DNA of 31,275 nucleotides from DATFNV01 sp035266225 (GTDB lineage: Bacteria; Planctomycetota; Planctomycetia; Gemmatales; Gemmataceae). The stretch's first letter is position 1. Each line of letters opens with the position of its first letter. Under the pieces are notes generated by a model that did no database searches, was not told where the DNA came from, and saw only the letters and a program-made list of their open reading frames with translations. Positions 6,761 through 14,642 of the stretch are shown piece after piece. A program made the position numbers and the translations under genes. Where the stretch lies: the NCBI GenBank assembly GCA_035266225.1, contig DATFNV010000469.1:1-31275 (forward strand). The letters run 5' to 3'.

Positions 6761-8026
6761 CTACGCCGCCAGCGCCTGCTTCGGCAGTTGCTCGGGGCCC
6801 GGCAGCGGCCACTTTCGATGCAGCGCCGCCACTGCATCGATCAGCGCGTCGATCGACTCCTTGCCGTGGTTGGCGTTCACCTGGATGCGCAGCACGCCGG
6901 CGTGGTACGGCACCGCCGGGAACGTGACCGACTGCACGTAGAAGCCGCGCTCGAACAGGAACGAACCCGCGCGCAGCGTCTCCGCCTCGTCGCCGACCAG
7001 GACCGACACAATCGGCGTCTCGCCGCCCAGTACCGCCAGCCCCAAGCCGACCAGGCCGCGCGTCAGCTGCTGCAGGTTGCGCCGCAGCCGGGCCGCCAGC
7101 AATTCGTACTCGTCGGACATCAGAATGTCGCAGACGGTGCAGACGGCGTCCAGGTAAGGCGGCGGGACCGGGCCGCCGAAGATATAGGTGTTCGAGCGCA
7201 TCTTGAGCAGGCGCTTCATCTCCTCCGAGCAGCCGATGAAGCCACCCATCGCGGAGAACGCCTTGGACAGCGAGCCGATGATCAGGGCGTTGTCGTAGCC
7301 GCCGAGGGCGTCGCGCACCGTGCCGCGCCCCTTGTGGCCGAGGACGCCGGTGCCGTGGGCGTCATCGACGTACAGGACGGCGTTGTGGCCGCGGCAGACC
7401 TCGTCCAACTCCCGCAACGGCGGCAGGGCGCCGCTCATGCTGTAGACGCCGTCGATGGCCACCAGGGCGACGCGGTACGAGCCGGCCGCGCTCAGCACGC
7501 GCACCAGGTCGGCGGGGTCGCAGTGCGAAAAAAGCGCTAACTTGGTGCCGTTGGCCTTCGCGATCTTGGCCCCCTCCTGGATGGAGTTGTGGGCGTGCTC
7601 GTCCACCACGAGCAGGTCGGGCTTGCCGACGAGGCCGGGGATCGCACCCATGTTGGCCAGCGTCACCGACGGGTAGATGAGGACCGCCTCGATGCCGAGC
7701 CACTGGGCCAGCTTCTCCTCCGCCTCGATGTTGGCGCGGACGCTGGCGAAGGCGCGCGAGGCGCCATTATGCGTGCCCCACTTCCGGGTGCCGCGGACCA
7801 CGGCCTCCTGCACGCGCGGGTCCTGGTCCAGGCCGAGGAAGCTGTCCGAGCCGAAGTTGACGACGCGCACCCCGTTAATCAAGACGGTCCGGTCCGGCCG
7901 CGAGTCATCGGTCACCATGTCCTTCATGTGCGTGTCGGGGAACTGCGCGGCGAAGTGCTCGATGAAGCGAATGAGGCCGTTCTGGTGCAGCGCCTGGACC
8001 AACCGTTGCATGGGATGATTCGTCAT
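6761..8026 (-). CDS. AONS/SPT-type PLP-dependent alpha-oxoamine synthase
   Basis: A 421-residue fold-type I PLP enzyme of the alpha-oxoamine synthase group (8-amino-7-oxononanoate synthase, 2-amino-3-ketobutyrate ligase, serine palmitoyltransferase). The Schiff-base lysine is Lys255 in GSLSKAFSAMGG. Asp221 and His224 lie in YVDDAHGTG, and the ring-stacking His is in DEHAHNS (about 144). Such enzymes decarboxylatively condense an amino acid with an acyl thioester. The product here is open: neighbouring ketosynthase genes suggest an acyl-ACP substrate and a long-chain amino-ketone, rather than biotin synthesis, since no other bio genes are present. ATG at 8026 has AGG a few bases upstream; the frame stays open further upstream but that extension is not conserved-looking. 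It diverges from the ketosynthase pair across 269 bases. Confidence 0.87.
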   Translation of the reverse strand: MTNHPMQRLVQALHQNGLIRFIEHFAAQFPDTHMKDMVTDDSRPDRTVLINGVRVVNFGSDSFLGLDQDPRVQEAVVRGTRKWGTHNGASRAFASVRANIEAEEKLAQWLGIEAVLIYPSVTLANMGAIPGLVGKPDLLVVDEHAHNSIQEGAKIAKANGTKLALFSHCDPADLVRVLSAAGSYRVALVAIDGVYSMSGALPPLRELDEVCRGHNAVLYVDDAHGTGVLGHKGRGTVRDALGGYDNALIIGSLSKAFSAMGGFIGCSEEMKRLLKMRSNTYIFGGPVPPPYLDAVCTVCDILMSDEYELLAARLRRNLQQLTRGLVGLGLAVLGGETPIVSVLVGDEAETLRAGSFLFERGFYVQSVTFPAVPYHAGVLRIQVNANHGKESIDALIDAVAALHRKWPLPGPEQLPKQALAA

Positions 8027-8160
8027 GCCTGACCTTCGACTAAAGGGGCTGGGCGGGGACCGGCGTGTGGTACCCGCCGGACTTGGGGCGGAGTTAGACC
8101 AGAAAATGCGGCCGGAAACAACGGCAAATCCCCTCAAGTGCGCGGGCCGCCGAACCGATG

Positions 8161-8190
8161 TTGACAGTGAGGGCGATTTTCCAGTACCTA
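8161..8190 (+). promoter_or_regulatory. Putative sigma-70 type promoter for the ketosynthase pair
   Basis: A perfect TTGACA (8161-8166) is followed after 18 bases by TACCTA (8185-8190). It points toward the ketosynthase-like gene in an A/T-richer part of the 269-base divergent gap. The -10 match is only moderate. Confidence 0.35.
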
Positions 8191-8295
8191 GTCTGCGCGG
8201 GGCGATACGTCCTTTCCCTACGCTGCCCGGTCGCCCTGTCCGCGCCGGCGACGCCAGGGAAGGCCGTGGCCGCCACGGAGTAAGCCCCGCGGGAG

Positions 8296-9210
8296 TTGCA
8301 TGCCGGAAAGGAATCGTGGCGCTTGAACTCCTTCCACTCCCCCGACGGGTCGCCACGAGGTGCGGCCGTTGGCAGTGCCGTGGCCGGGCTCGGCGTTGTG
8401 AAGGCGACCCCGGCCATGCTGCCGGCGCTGCGGCAGAAACCGGGCCGGGTGGGCGGCGAGTCGCTGCCCACGTCCCTGCTCAAGCACGCCGACGACCAGA
8501 CCGTCGCCGGCATCGCCGCCGTCCTGCGGGCGATGGACGCGGGCGGCCTGGACGCTACCTCGTTCCGCGATTGGGGCGTGGTGGCAGCGTCGCGCTTCAT
8601 GGGGCGCACCGCACTGGCCGGGGCCCTGCTCAAGTTCAAGGCCGAGGGCGCCTGGGGCCTCTCCCCCCACCTCATCCCGCACCGCTCGCTGCACGCTCTC
8701 TCGGGCACAGTCAGTCAGGCCCTGAAAGTCCACGGGCCGAACTTCGGCAGCGGCGGCGGCCCGGGCGGCGCCGCCGACGCCCTGCTCACGGCGACGGCCC
8801 TGCTGGACGGCGGCGGCCTCCCGGGCGTCTGGGTCGTGCTCACCGGTTGGGAGCCCGAGCCCATCACCGACGAGAGGGGTCAGGTCATCACCCCGGACTG
8901 CGTCTGCGACGCCGTCGCCCTGGCGTTGGTCCCGCCGGCACCGGGCTGCCCGCGGCTGTCGCTGCGCGTGGTTCCCGCCGCGACAGAGCCGCGGCGCAAC
9001 GGCCACGCGGGTGTCGGCCAACTGAGCCTGGAGGCGCTGGTGCGGGCCCTGGCCGACCCGGCCGGGTTCCCCACCGCGCTGGTCTGGCATCTCCCCCTGG
9101 GTGGGCGGGTGGAGCTGGAGCGCAAACCGGCAAGCGGGAGCAACGGGACGGCCGGGCGGCGCCAGCCGGGGCCGGAACACGTGGCAGTCGGCGCGGAGAA
9201 GCTGTCGTGA
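8296..9210 (+). CDS. Ketosynthase-like protein lacking catalytic residues
   Basis: A ~300-residue protein resembling the N-terminal half of beta-ketoacyl synthases. AVAGLGVVKATP matches the first strand of the fold, and SGTVSQALKVHGPNFGSGGG sits where active enzymes have the nucleophile Cys and ACASG. Here that stretch is GSGGGPGG with no Cys. The C-terminal half with the two catalytic His residues is missing. It may act as a partner or chain-length factor for the FabF-type enzyme, whose GTG start overlaps its stop (GTGA at 9207-9210), which predicts translational coupling and similar amounts of both proteins. The start is uncertain: TTG at 8296 is the earliest possible (in-frame TAA at 8281), TTG at 8323 has an AAGGA upstream, and GTG at 8380 would be the latest compatible with the fold. 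Confidence 0.72.
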   Translation: MHAGKESWRLNSFHSPDGSPRGAAVGSAVAGLGVVKATPAMLPALRQKPGRVGGESLPTSLLKHADDQTVAGIAAVLRAMDAGGLDATSFRDWGVVAASRFMGRTALAGALLKFKAEGAWGLSPHLIPHRSLHALSGTVSQALKVHGPNFGSGGGPGGAADALLTATALLDGGGLPGVWVVLTGWEPEPITDERGQVITPDCVCDAVALALVPPAPGCPRLSLRVVPAATEPRRNGHAGVGQLSLEALVRALADPAGFPTALVWHLPLGGRVELERKPASGSNGTAGRRQPGPEHVAVGAEKLS

Positions 9211-10424
9211 CTCACGAGACTCCTGTCTGGATCACCGGCGTCGGGGCGGTCACGCCCCTGGGATCGGATTACGCCTCGATCGCCGACGGCCTCCTCGCCG
9301 GTCGATCCGGCGTGCGCCGCGTCGAGGGGTTCGACGTGTCCGAGCACCCCAGCCAGATTGCCGGGCAGATCGATCGGGTCCCTTGCCCGCCCGGCCACGA
9401 CCCGGCGGAGTTTGCACGGCTGCACCGGCTGGAGCAGCTGGTCCTGTGGTGCTGTAACGCCGCCCTGCGCGACGCCGGTTGGTGGGAGCGCCGGGCCGAC
9501 GTGCGCGTCGGCCTTGTCCTGGGGATCGGCGCCGAGTGGCTGGTGCTGTGGGAGGACGACGCCCTGCGCGGCGGTAAGCGCGTCTACGACCCGGCCCAGG
9601 ATGCCGAGTCGATCGTTGGCATCGCCCGCCGCAAGCTCGGCCTGTCGGGGCCGGCGGTGAGCGTGTCGGCCGCCTGCGCCAGCGGCAACTACGCCCTGGC
9701 CCAGGCGCGGCGCTGGTTGGAGATGGGCTGGGTGGACGTCTGCCTCGCCGGGGCGTGCGACATGGCGGTGACGCCGATGTCGCTGGCCGGCTTCGGCAAC
9801 CTGCGCGCCCTGTCGCGGCGCAACCGCGACCCGGAGGCCGCCTCGCGCCCCTTCGACAAAGGCCGTGACGGTTTCGTCATGGGCGAGGGCGGCGCCCTGT
9901 TCGTCCTGGAGCCGGCCGCGACCGCCCGCAAGCGCTCGGCCCGGGCTTACGGCCGCGTCGCCGGCTGCGGCGCCAGCAGCGACGCCCACAACATGGTCAT
10001 CCCGAGCCCGGACCCGGGCCCGGCGAGAGCGGCCATGCGCCAGGCGCTGGCCGACGCCGGCGCCGCGCCCGAGTCGGTCGATTACGTCAACGCCCACGCG
10101 ACCAGCACCCCGGTCGGCGACGTGGCGGAGGCGAATGTTCTCAAAGGGGTCTTCGGCGACGCCCTGTCCCGCGTGCCGGTCAGCTCGACCAAGAGCATGA
10201 CGGGGCACCTGCTGACCGCGGCGGCCGCCGTCGAGGCGCTGGCCTGCGTCGTGGCCATGGAGCGCCGCGCCGTGCCGCCGACGATCAACCTCGACGACCC
10301 CGACCCCGACTGCCCCCTGTGCCACGTCCCCAACGAGGCGCGCGAGCACCCGGTGCGTGTAGCGGTGTCCAACTCGTTCGGGTTCGGCGGCAGCAATACC
10401 TGCCTGGTACTGGAGAAAGTTTAG
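9207..10424 (+). CDS. FabF-type beta-ketoacyl-ACP synthase
   Basis: A 405-residue condensing enzyme with the complete Cys-His-His set: Cys157 in SAACASG, His near 297 in NAHATSTPVGD and His near 333 in SMTGHLL. The Gly-rich C-terminus SNSFGFGGSNTCLVL is typical. It extends acyl-ACP by decarboxylative condensation with malonyl-ACP. GTG at 9207 is chosen because it starts WITGVGAVTPLG at the usual distance and overlaps the stop of the preceding ketosynthase-like gene by four bases. An active synthase paired with an inactive partner and a divergent alpha-oxoamine synthase suggests a dedicated lipid or secondary pathway rather than housekeeping FabF; this is inference. The TAG stop (10422-10424) lies within a GTTTAG motif (10419-10424) just before a repeat. 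Confidence 0.88.
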   Translation: MTHETPVWITGVGAVTPLGSDYASIADGLLAGRSGVRRVEGFDVSEHPSQIAGQIDRVPCPPGHDPAEFARLHRLEQLVLWCCNAALRDAGWWERRADVRVGLVLGIGAEWLVLWEDDALRGGKRVYDPAQDAESIVGIARRKLGLSGPAVSVSAACASGNYALAQARRWLEMGWVDVCLAGACDMAVTPMSLAGFGNLRALSRRNRDPEAASRPFDKGRDGFVMGEGGALFVLEPAATARKRSARAYGRVAGCGASSDAHNMVIPSPDPGPARAAMRQALADAGAAPESVDYVNAHATSTPVGDVAEANVLKGVFGDALSRVPVSSTKSMTGHLLTAAAAVEALACVVAMERRAVPPTINLDDPDPDCPLCHVPNEAREHPVRVAVSNSFGFGGSNTCLVLEKV

Positions 10425-10433
10425 CCGCTTGCG

Positions 10434-10533
10434 GTTTAGAAACTGTATCAAAAACCCTCTTGCCGCTTGCGGCTTCGCAGGAACGATTGCGAAGCCGCAA
10501 GCGGCCAAGTCATTCTTGTTACAGTTTCTAAAC
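10434..10533. repeat. 100-nt GTTTAG-ended element, copy 3
   Basis: The outer 14-bp perfect inverted repeats are GTTTAGAAACTGTA (10434-10447) and its complement (10520-10533). The inner 18-bp perfect stem is GCCGCTTGCGGCTTCGCA (10462-10479) with its complement at 10488-10505, around loop GGAACGAT. A second GTTTAGCCGCTTGCGG half-motif precedes it at 10419. The stem and loop (44 nt) are identical, in the same orientation, to those at 19899-19942. It lies between convergent genes. Confidence 0.92.
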
Positions 10534-10542
10534 GGACTACTG

Positions 10543-11286
10543 TCACGGGAGCGGCTTGCGGCTGGTGACCTGGTCGGCGGGCGGCGATGCCTCTTTCGGC
10601 ACGTGCGAAGTTACGTCCATGCTGTCGATCTTCGCCGCTACCTGGCTGCCAATGATGGGCAGCTCCTTGGGGTCGGCTGTGGGGATCGGCTTGCGCAGGA
10701 AATGGACGAGCAGATAGATGCCGACCGCCAGGATCGGCAACAGGATCAGGAGCGGGCGGAGGCGGTTCACGTCGCCCTCGACCTTGTCGAACAGGTCCTT
10801 GAAGGAGTCGGTGAACCAGTACGACAGGAAGAAGAGCAGCGTGTGCCCGGCGGCGGCGGCGATGGCGTCGGCGACGAGGAAGCGCAGCACCGGCAGCCGC
10901 ATCGTGCCCGCCGTCAGGAACAGCGGGCTGCGGATGCCGGGGATCCAGCGCACGAACAGCAGGATCTTGATGCCGTAGCGGTGGAAGTTGTTCTGGATCC
11001 GCTCGAGCTTCTCGGGCGTCAGGAACTGGGCCAGCCAGCGGTGTTCGATCAGGCGGGCGCCCCAGTGGTGGCCGATGCCGTACAGGAGCATGTCGCTGCA
11101 GAGGATGCCGGCGATGCACACTGGCAGGATCAGCCAGCGGAGCGGCCCAAACTCCGAGCTGCTGGCGACCCAGGCGCCCGCCCCCACGACCACCCCTTCC
11201 TCGGGGATGGGGGGCAGGCCGATGCCGCCGAACACCAACAGCCCGAAGGCAACGAGGAAGCGCCAAAGCATGTTCGGGTCGGGCAC
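10543..11286 (-). CDS. DedA-family membrane protein
   Basis: A 247-residue DedA/VTT-domain protein. It shows the characteristic PPIPEEGVVVGAGAW re-entrant segment near the N-terminus, the GHHWGARL motif, and FVRWIPGIRSPLFLTAGTM (about 115-133). Several membrane helices follow, then a cytoplasmic Lys/Pro-rich tail. Family members are polyprenyl-phosphate or phospholipid transporters/flippases that support envelope integrity; which substrate is used here is unknown. GTG at 11286 is preferred over ATG at 11271 because GGAGG lies nine bases before the GTG, whereas it is 24 bases from the ATG. It diverges from the TIM-barrel gene and converges on the FabF gene, with the 100-nt repeat between. Confidence 0.87.
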   Translation of the reverse strand: MPDPNMLWRFLVAFGLLVFGGIGLPPIPEEGVVVGAGAWVASSSEFGPLRWLILPVCIAGILCSDMLLYGIGHHWGARLIEHRWLAQFLTPEKLERIQNNFHRYGIKILLFVRWIPGIRSPLFLTAGTMRLPVLRFLVADAIAAAAGHTLLFFLSYWFTDSFKDLFDKVEGDVNRLRPLLILLPILAVGIYLLVHFLRKPIPTADPKELPIIGSQVAAKIDSMDVTSHVPKEASPPADQVTSRKPLP

Positions 11287-11371
11287 TCGGGGAACCCTCC
11301 TGGCAGGTCGCGTCGCAACTTCGCTATTATGAGCAGCCCCCGGCGCCGGGGAAAGATCAGACCCGCCGCCG

Positions 11372-11427
11372 CTTGCTTGTCGTTTCGCGCTGGCGTAATC
11401 TGACGCGGGCGCGAAACGACAAGCAAG
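11372..11427 (+). promoter_or_regulatory. Leader hairpin overlapping the ribosome-binding site
   Basis: A perfect 19-bp inverted repeat: CTTGCTTGTCGTTTCGCGC (11372-11390) and its complement (11409-11427), with 18 bases between that can pair further (GGCG with CGCG). Its 3' arm ends inside the Shine-Dalgarno AAGGAG (11425-11430) of the gene starting at 11440. Folding would partly hide that site. The sequence differs from the GTTTAG palindromes. Confidence 0.8.
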
Positions 11428-11439
11428 GAGAGGTTCCCC

Positions 11440-12261
11440 ATGAAACTTGGTCTCATCAACTCGGCGTGGGCGCAGGCCGGCCGCGACACCGCCTTCGGCA
11501 TCCGCATGACCAAGGAAATCGGCTTCGACACCATCGACATTTTCGCCGACCCGCTCGACCTGGGCCCCCGGGAGCGCCGCCTCATCAAGCGCGAGTGCGA
11601 CCGGGCGGGGCTGCCCATCGTCAGCATCGCCTGCGTCGCCGTCGGCCTGATCGACTTCAACCCCAGCGTGCAGCGCTTCCACCTGCAGCGCTGCAAAGCC
11701 TACCTCGACCTGGCCTTCGAGTACGAGGCGAAGAACGTCCTGCTCGTCCTCGGCGAGTACATCTGGGAGAAGCAGGTCATCCCGCCGGCCGAGCAGTGGC
11801 AGACCGGGGCCCGCAACGTCCGCGAACTGGGCCAGTACGCCGCCGACCTGGGACTGCAAATCGCCCTGGAACTGGAGCCGTTCCAGCTCTCCCTGGTCAA
11901 TAACGTGGACACGATGAGCCGCTTTCTCGACGAGGTCAATCATCCCGCGGTGGCGGCGAACATCGACGTGTCGCACCTGTGCCTGTCGCACACCGGCCCC
12001 GAGGAATTGCGGCGGCTGAAGGGCCGGGCCATCCACGTCCACCTGAGCGACTGCGACGGTAAGGTCCACGGCGACCTGCCGCCGGGCCGCGGCGTGGTGG
12101 ACTTCGTGCCCTACCTGCGCGAGATCAAGGCCCTGGGCATCGACGGGGCGCTGAGCATCGAGCTGGAGTATTCGCCGCAGCCGGACAAAATCGTGGACTG
12201 GGTGCGCGAGGCGTACGAGCAAACGGACCGCTTGATGCAACAGGTGGGCCTACGCGGGTGA
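11440..12261 (+). CDS. Sugar phosphate isomerase/epimerase (xylose-isomerase-like TIM barrel)
   Basis: A 273-residue TIM-barrel protein of the AP_endonuc_2/xylose isomerase-like superfamily. The metal-site pattern is seen in order: Glu in IALELEPF (about 146), Asp and His in NIDVSHL (about 182-185), His in HVHLSDCDG, and Glu in LSIELEYS. Members interconvert keto-sugars, inositols or hydroxy-acids; planctomycetes carry many paralogues and the substrate cannot be named. ATG at 11440 is preceded by AAGGAG/GAGAGG, part of which lies in a strong hairpin. The last 12 bases overlap the convergent lipase gene. The superfamily assignment is secure. Confidence 0.86.
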   Translation: MKLGLINSAWAQAGRDTAFGIRMTKEIGFDTIDIFADPLDLGPRERRLIKRECDRAGLPIVSIACVAVGLIDFNPSVQRFHLQRCKAYLDLAFEYEAKNVLLVLGEYIWEKQVIPPAEQWQTGARNVRELGQYAADLGLQIALELEPFQLSLVNNVDTMSRFLDEVNHPAVAANIDVSHLCLSHTGPEELRRLKGRAIHVHLSDCDGKVHGDLPPGRGVVDFVPYLREIKALGIDGALSIELEYSPQPDKIVDWVREAYEQTDRLMQQVGLRG

Positions 12262-13650
12262 CACCGGCGCCGGCTGCTGCACGAACAACTCGTCCTGGCC
12301 CGCCGGCGGTTCGGGTTGACCGGCCGGCGGTTCGTCCTGGCCCCAGAAGAACGCCACGCGATACGCCCCTTTGATATCCGGAGCTTCCACGGTGACGCTC
12401 AGGGTGTCCTCCGCGCCGGCCTGGCTGGTCAGGCGGATCGGGGAGGTCGCCCCGTAGCGGGTGTAGCCCTGCAATTGCGCCTTGTCGTCGAAGCTGGCGC
12501 GCTCGAAGCCCAGACGGCCTGTCCGCGCGCCCGGGGCGGAGGCGGGGGGCAGGCGAAGCACGACGGGGACCAGCTGCGACGGGTGGACGACATGCTCGCG
12601 GAGCGCGACCTCGACCCCCTCCGCCTCCCCCGCCAGCACCCCCTTCTTGCCGAGCAAGACGGCGAGAGTGCGGCGGAGGTTCCCGTCACGGAACAGCACG
12701 TCGTGGGCGTGGGGGCCGCCGACCGGCAGCCCTTGGTGGCCCGGCAGCAGGGCGCTCCAGATGGGGACCGTCTCGTCGCCCGATTTCGCGGGATCGACCC
12801 TTTGCGGCTCGAACCCCCCGTCGCGCGACAGCAGCGTCACCGCGCTGACGGTAACGTGGGCCGTCCCTCCGAAAGCGAAGTAGCGCACGTGGTTCGGCCG
12901 CCGCCTGAGGTCCAGCCGCTCGTGAAACTCTCGGGCCTTCTTCAGGTTGTTCTTGTTCAGGCGCAGCCGATCCGCAATCGTGTCGTCGTGGATGTCGATG
13001 GGTTCGTGCTCGCCCTCGGCCGAACTGCGCCAGACGAACGGCTCGTCGCGCGGCGGGAGCAGTTCGTAGAGCGACGGGAAGCGATCGTCGTTGGCCAAGC
13101 GCTGCACCTGCGGCGCGTCCAGCCACACCCGCTTCTCAAGGCCGAGGACGGCGGGCAGGGCCACAGGCGCCCCCCGGTGAGGCGTCGCCAGCGTGATGAG
13201 GCGGACAACCTTGTCGAAGCCGTCCTTACCTTTAAACTCGTCCGACTCCAGGTAGTAGCGGGCGACTAACCCGCCCATGCTGTGGGCGATCAAGGTGATA
13301 CGCACCTCGTTGCCATGCTCCTTCACTGCCTGGGTCACGAGGCTGGCCAGTCGTTCGGCCGCCAGCGCGTTGCTCTTCCGCCAGTCGTAAGGGCAACAAT
13401 ACAGGGTGGGCGGCTTTAGCCCTTCGTCGAATCCACAGTCGCGCAGCCCGACGAGCAGGGACCCGTACACGTCGCGGATGGACACCGACCGGATAACGTC
13501 CTTCGGCTCCAGGTGATCGGCCAGCAGTTCGGTGAAGTGGGGGTACGAGTTAAACAGGTATTCCGTGGGGGTGCCGGGCCAGATGATTGTCCCGTTCAGG
13601 GCGAGAGTCGAGCCCATGATTCCCGGGACCAGGACGACGATGTCGGTCAT
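12250..13650 (-). CDS. LCAT-like lipase/acyltransferase (alpha/beta hydrolase)
   Basis: A 466-residue hydrolase of the lecithin:cholesterol acyltransferase kind. It starts with the oxyanion motif VPGIMGSTL (8-16), has nucleophile elbow AHSMGG (Ser124), Asp292 in SGDETVP (LCAT enzymes have GDGTVP), and the catalytic His in GGPHAHD (314 or 316). No signal peptide is present, so it should stay in the cytoplasm, unusual for a digestive lipase. About 120 residues follow the catalytic core: a beta-rich domain and a repeated EPPAGQ linker. Its ATG overlaps the stop of the preceding gene (ATGA), and it is third in an operon led by a CHAT protease. A cytoplasmic phospholipase behind a protease fits a membrane-damaging effector; that role is inferred. 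Confidence 0.85.
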   Translation of the reverse strand: MTDIVVLVPGIMGSTLALNGTIIWPGTPTEYLFNSYPHFTELLADHLEPKDVIRSVSIRDVYGSLLVGLRDCGFDEGLKPPTLYCCPYDWRKSNALAAERLASLVTQAVKEHGNEVRITLIAHSMGGLVARYYLESDEFKGKDGFDKVVRLITLATPHRGAPVALPAVLGLEKRVWLDAPQVQRLANDDRFPSLYELLPPRDEPFVWRSSAEGEHEPIDIHDDTIADRLRLNKNNLKKAREFHERLDLRRRPNHVRYFAFGGTAHVTVSAVTLLSRDGGFEPQRVDPAKSGDETVPIWSALLPGHQGLPVGGPHAHDVLFRDGNLRRTLAVLLGKKGVLAGEAEGVEVALREHVVHPSQLVPVVLRLPPASAPGARTGRLGFERASFDDKAQLQGYTRYGATSPIRLTSQAGAEDTLSVTVEAPDIKGAYRVAFFWGQDEPPAGQPEPPAGQDELFVQQPAPVSPA

Positions 13651-14639
13651 GTCGTGGCGCTCCCGTACATCTGTAGAACTGCCATGAGCTTCTCCACCGC
13701 CGCACGATGCCGGGGGGCGATCTTCTTCAGATCGGCGGGATCGATCGTGGGGTATCGCAGCACGGGGATACAGTTCTGCCGCACCCGGTTGAAGTCGAAG
13801 AGCGTGCCGTTGTCCGGGTCGTGGTACTCCAGACGCGGGTTCATTGTGACCAGCAACTGTGCGATAATCAAGATGGCCACAGCGACCTCGAAGGGCCGGC
13901 CCGCCGTCTGGGCGAACTCGCGCATTTGGTATGTTGAAACCAGGATGATCTTGCCGTCCCAGGTGGAGAAGTAGTCGAAGAAGATGCCGCCATCCTCGTC
14001 CTCGCCTGCGATCGCTTCTGCCGTGACCCCGACCAGGTAATCGATCCCCAGGTCCTTGCGGACGACTTCGGCACGCCCATAAAAGTCGTCGGCGATCAGG
14101 TTCGGAGCGATCTCCTGGGCCTCTGCCGCGGCGTGGCGCTTGTCGCGCTTGTACAGCTTCTCGGCGACTCGCCGGGAGGGCCTTGGCGTCGGCCCGTCCT
14201 TCGGAAGGTGCCTGTCGCGCTCGCGCAGCTTCTTGCGGACCCAGGTGCGGTCACGCTCGGGGGGCGTTACCAGCCCCGCAGGTACGGCGGCATACACATC
14301 AAAGAAGACGAAGACGGGCTGCCCCGCATTGAGCGTTTCGATCATGCAGGCGCGGCGCGGTACGTAGGCCTCGATGTCCCAAACGCCCACGGTCACCGGC
14401 GCCACTTCCTCCGGCAATCGTGCCAGCATCGTGGCGAGTGCGTTGAGGGTGGCGGAGAATTGGCCGTTGTCGTCCACCGGCGGGAAGGCGGCGTTGAGGA
14501 AGGTCCGCCGCAGGTCGGGCCGCAGCCCGCGCAGCGACCTGGCCAGGTACGGCTGCCCCATCTGCACCCGGAAGAGCCGATCCTGCTCGGCCCCCGCCGA
14601 CTCCGGCTGATGCACCAGCGTGTACCGTGAGGCAGCCAT
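13647..14639 (-). CDS. Unknown protein between CHAT protease and lipase
   Basis: A 330-residue protein of no family I recognise. Residues 1-120 look globular (VGVWDIEAYVPRR, then a hydrophobic strand at GQPVFVFFDVYAAV). Residues 126-175 are highly charged and Arg/Lys-rich (RDRTWVRKKLRERDRH). The C-terminal ~130 residues hold an acidic EAIAGEDEDGG loop, a hydrophobic helix (AVAILIIAQLLVTM, about 253-266) and EYHDPDNGTLFDFN (271-284), whose His-Asp and FDFN residues look functional. It starts three bases after the CHAT stop and its TGA overlaps the lipase ATG, so the three proteins are probably made together. It could be a sensor, an inhibitor, or the protease's target; nothing in the sequence decides. 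Confidence 0.78.
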   Translation of the reverse strand: MAASRYTLVHQPESAGAEQDRLFRVQMGQPYLARSLRGLRPDLRRTFLNAAFPPVDDNGQFSATLNALATMLARLPEEVAPVTVGVWDIEAYVPRRACMIETLNAGQPVFVFFDVYAAVPAGLVTPPERDRTWVRKKLRERDRHLPKDGPTPRPSRRVAEKLYKRDKRHAAAEAQEIAPNLIADDFYGRAEVVRKDLGIDYLVGVTAEAIAGEDEDGGIFFDYFSTWDGKIILVSTYQMREFAQTAGRPFEVAVAILIIAQLLVTMNPRLEYHDPDNGTLFDFNRVRQNCIPVLRYPTIDPADLKKIAPRHRAAVEKLMAVLQMYGSATT

Positions 14640-14642
14640 GGG

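Noticed and set aside
8025..9206. An N-terminal extension of the FabF-type protein reaching back to 8025
   Set aside because: The family starts at the GTG at 9207; the upstream part is a shadow of the ketosynthase-like gene in another frame.
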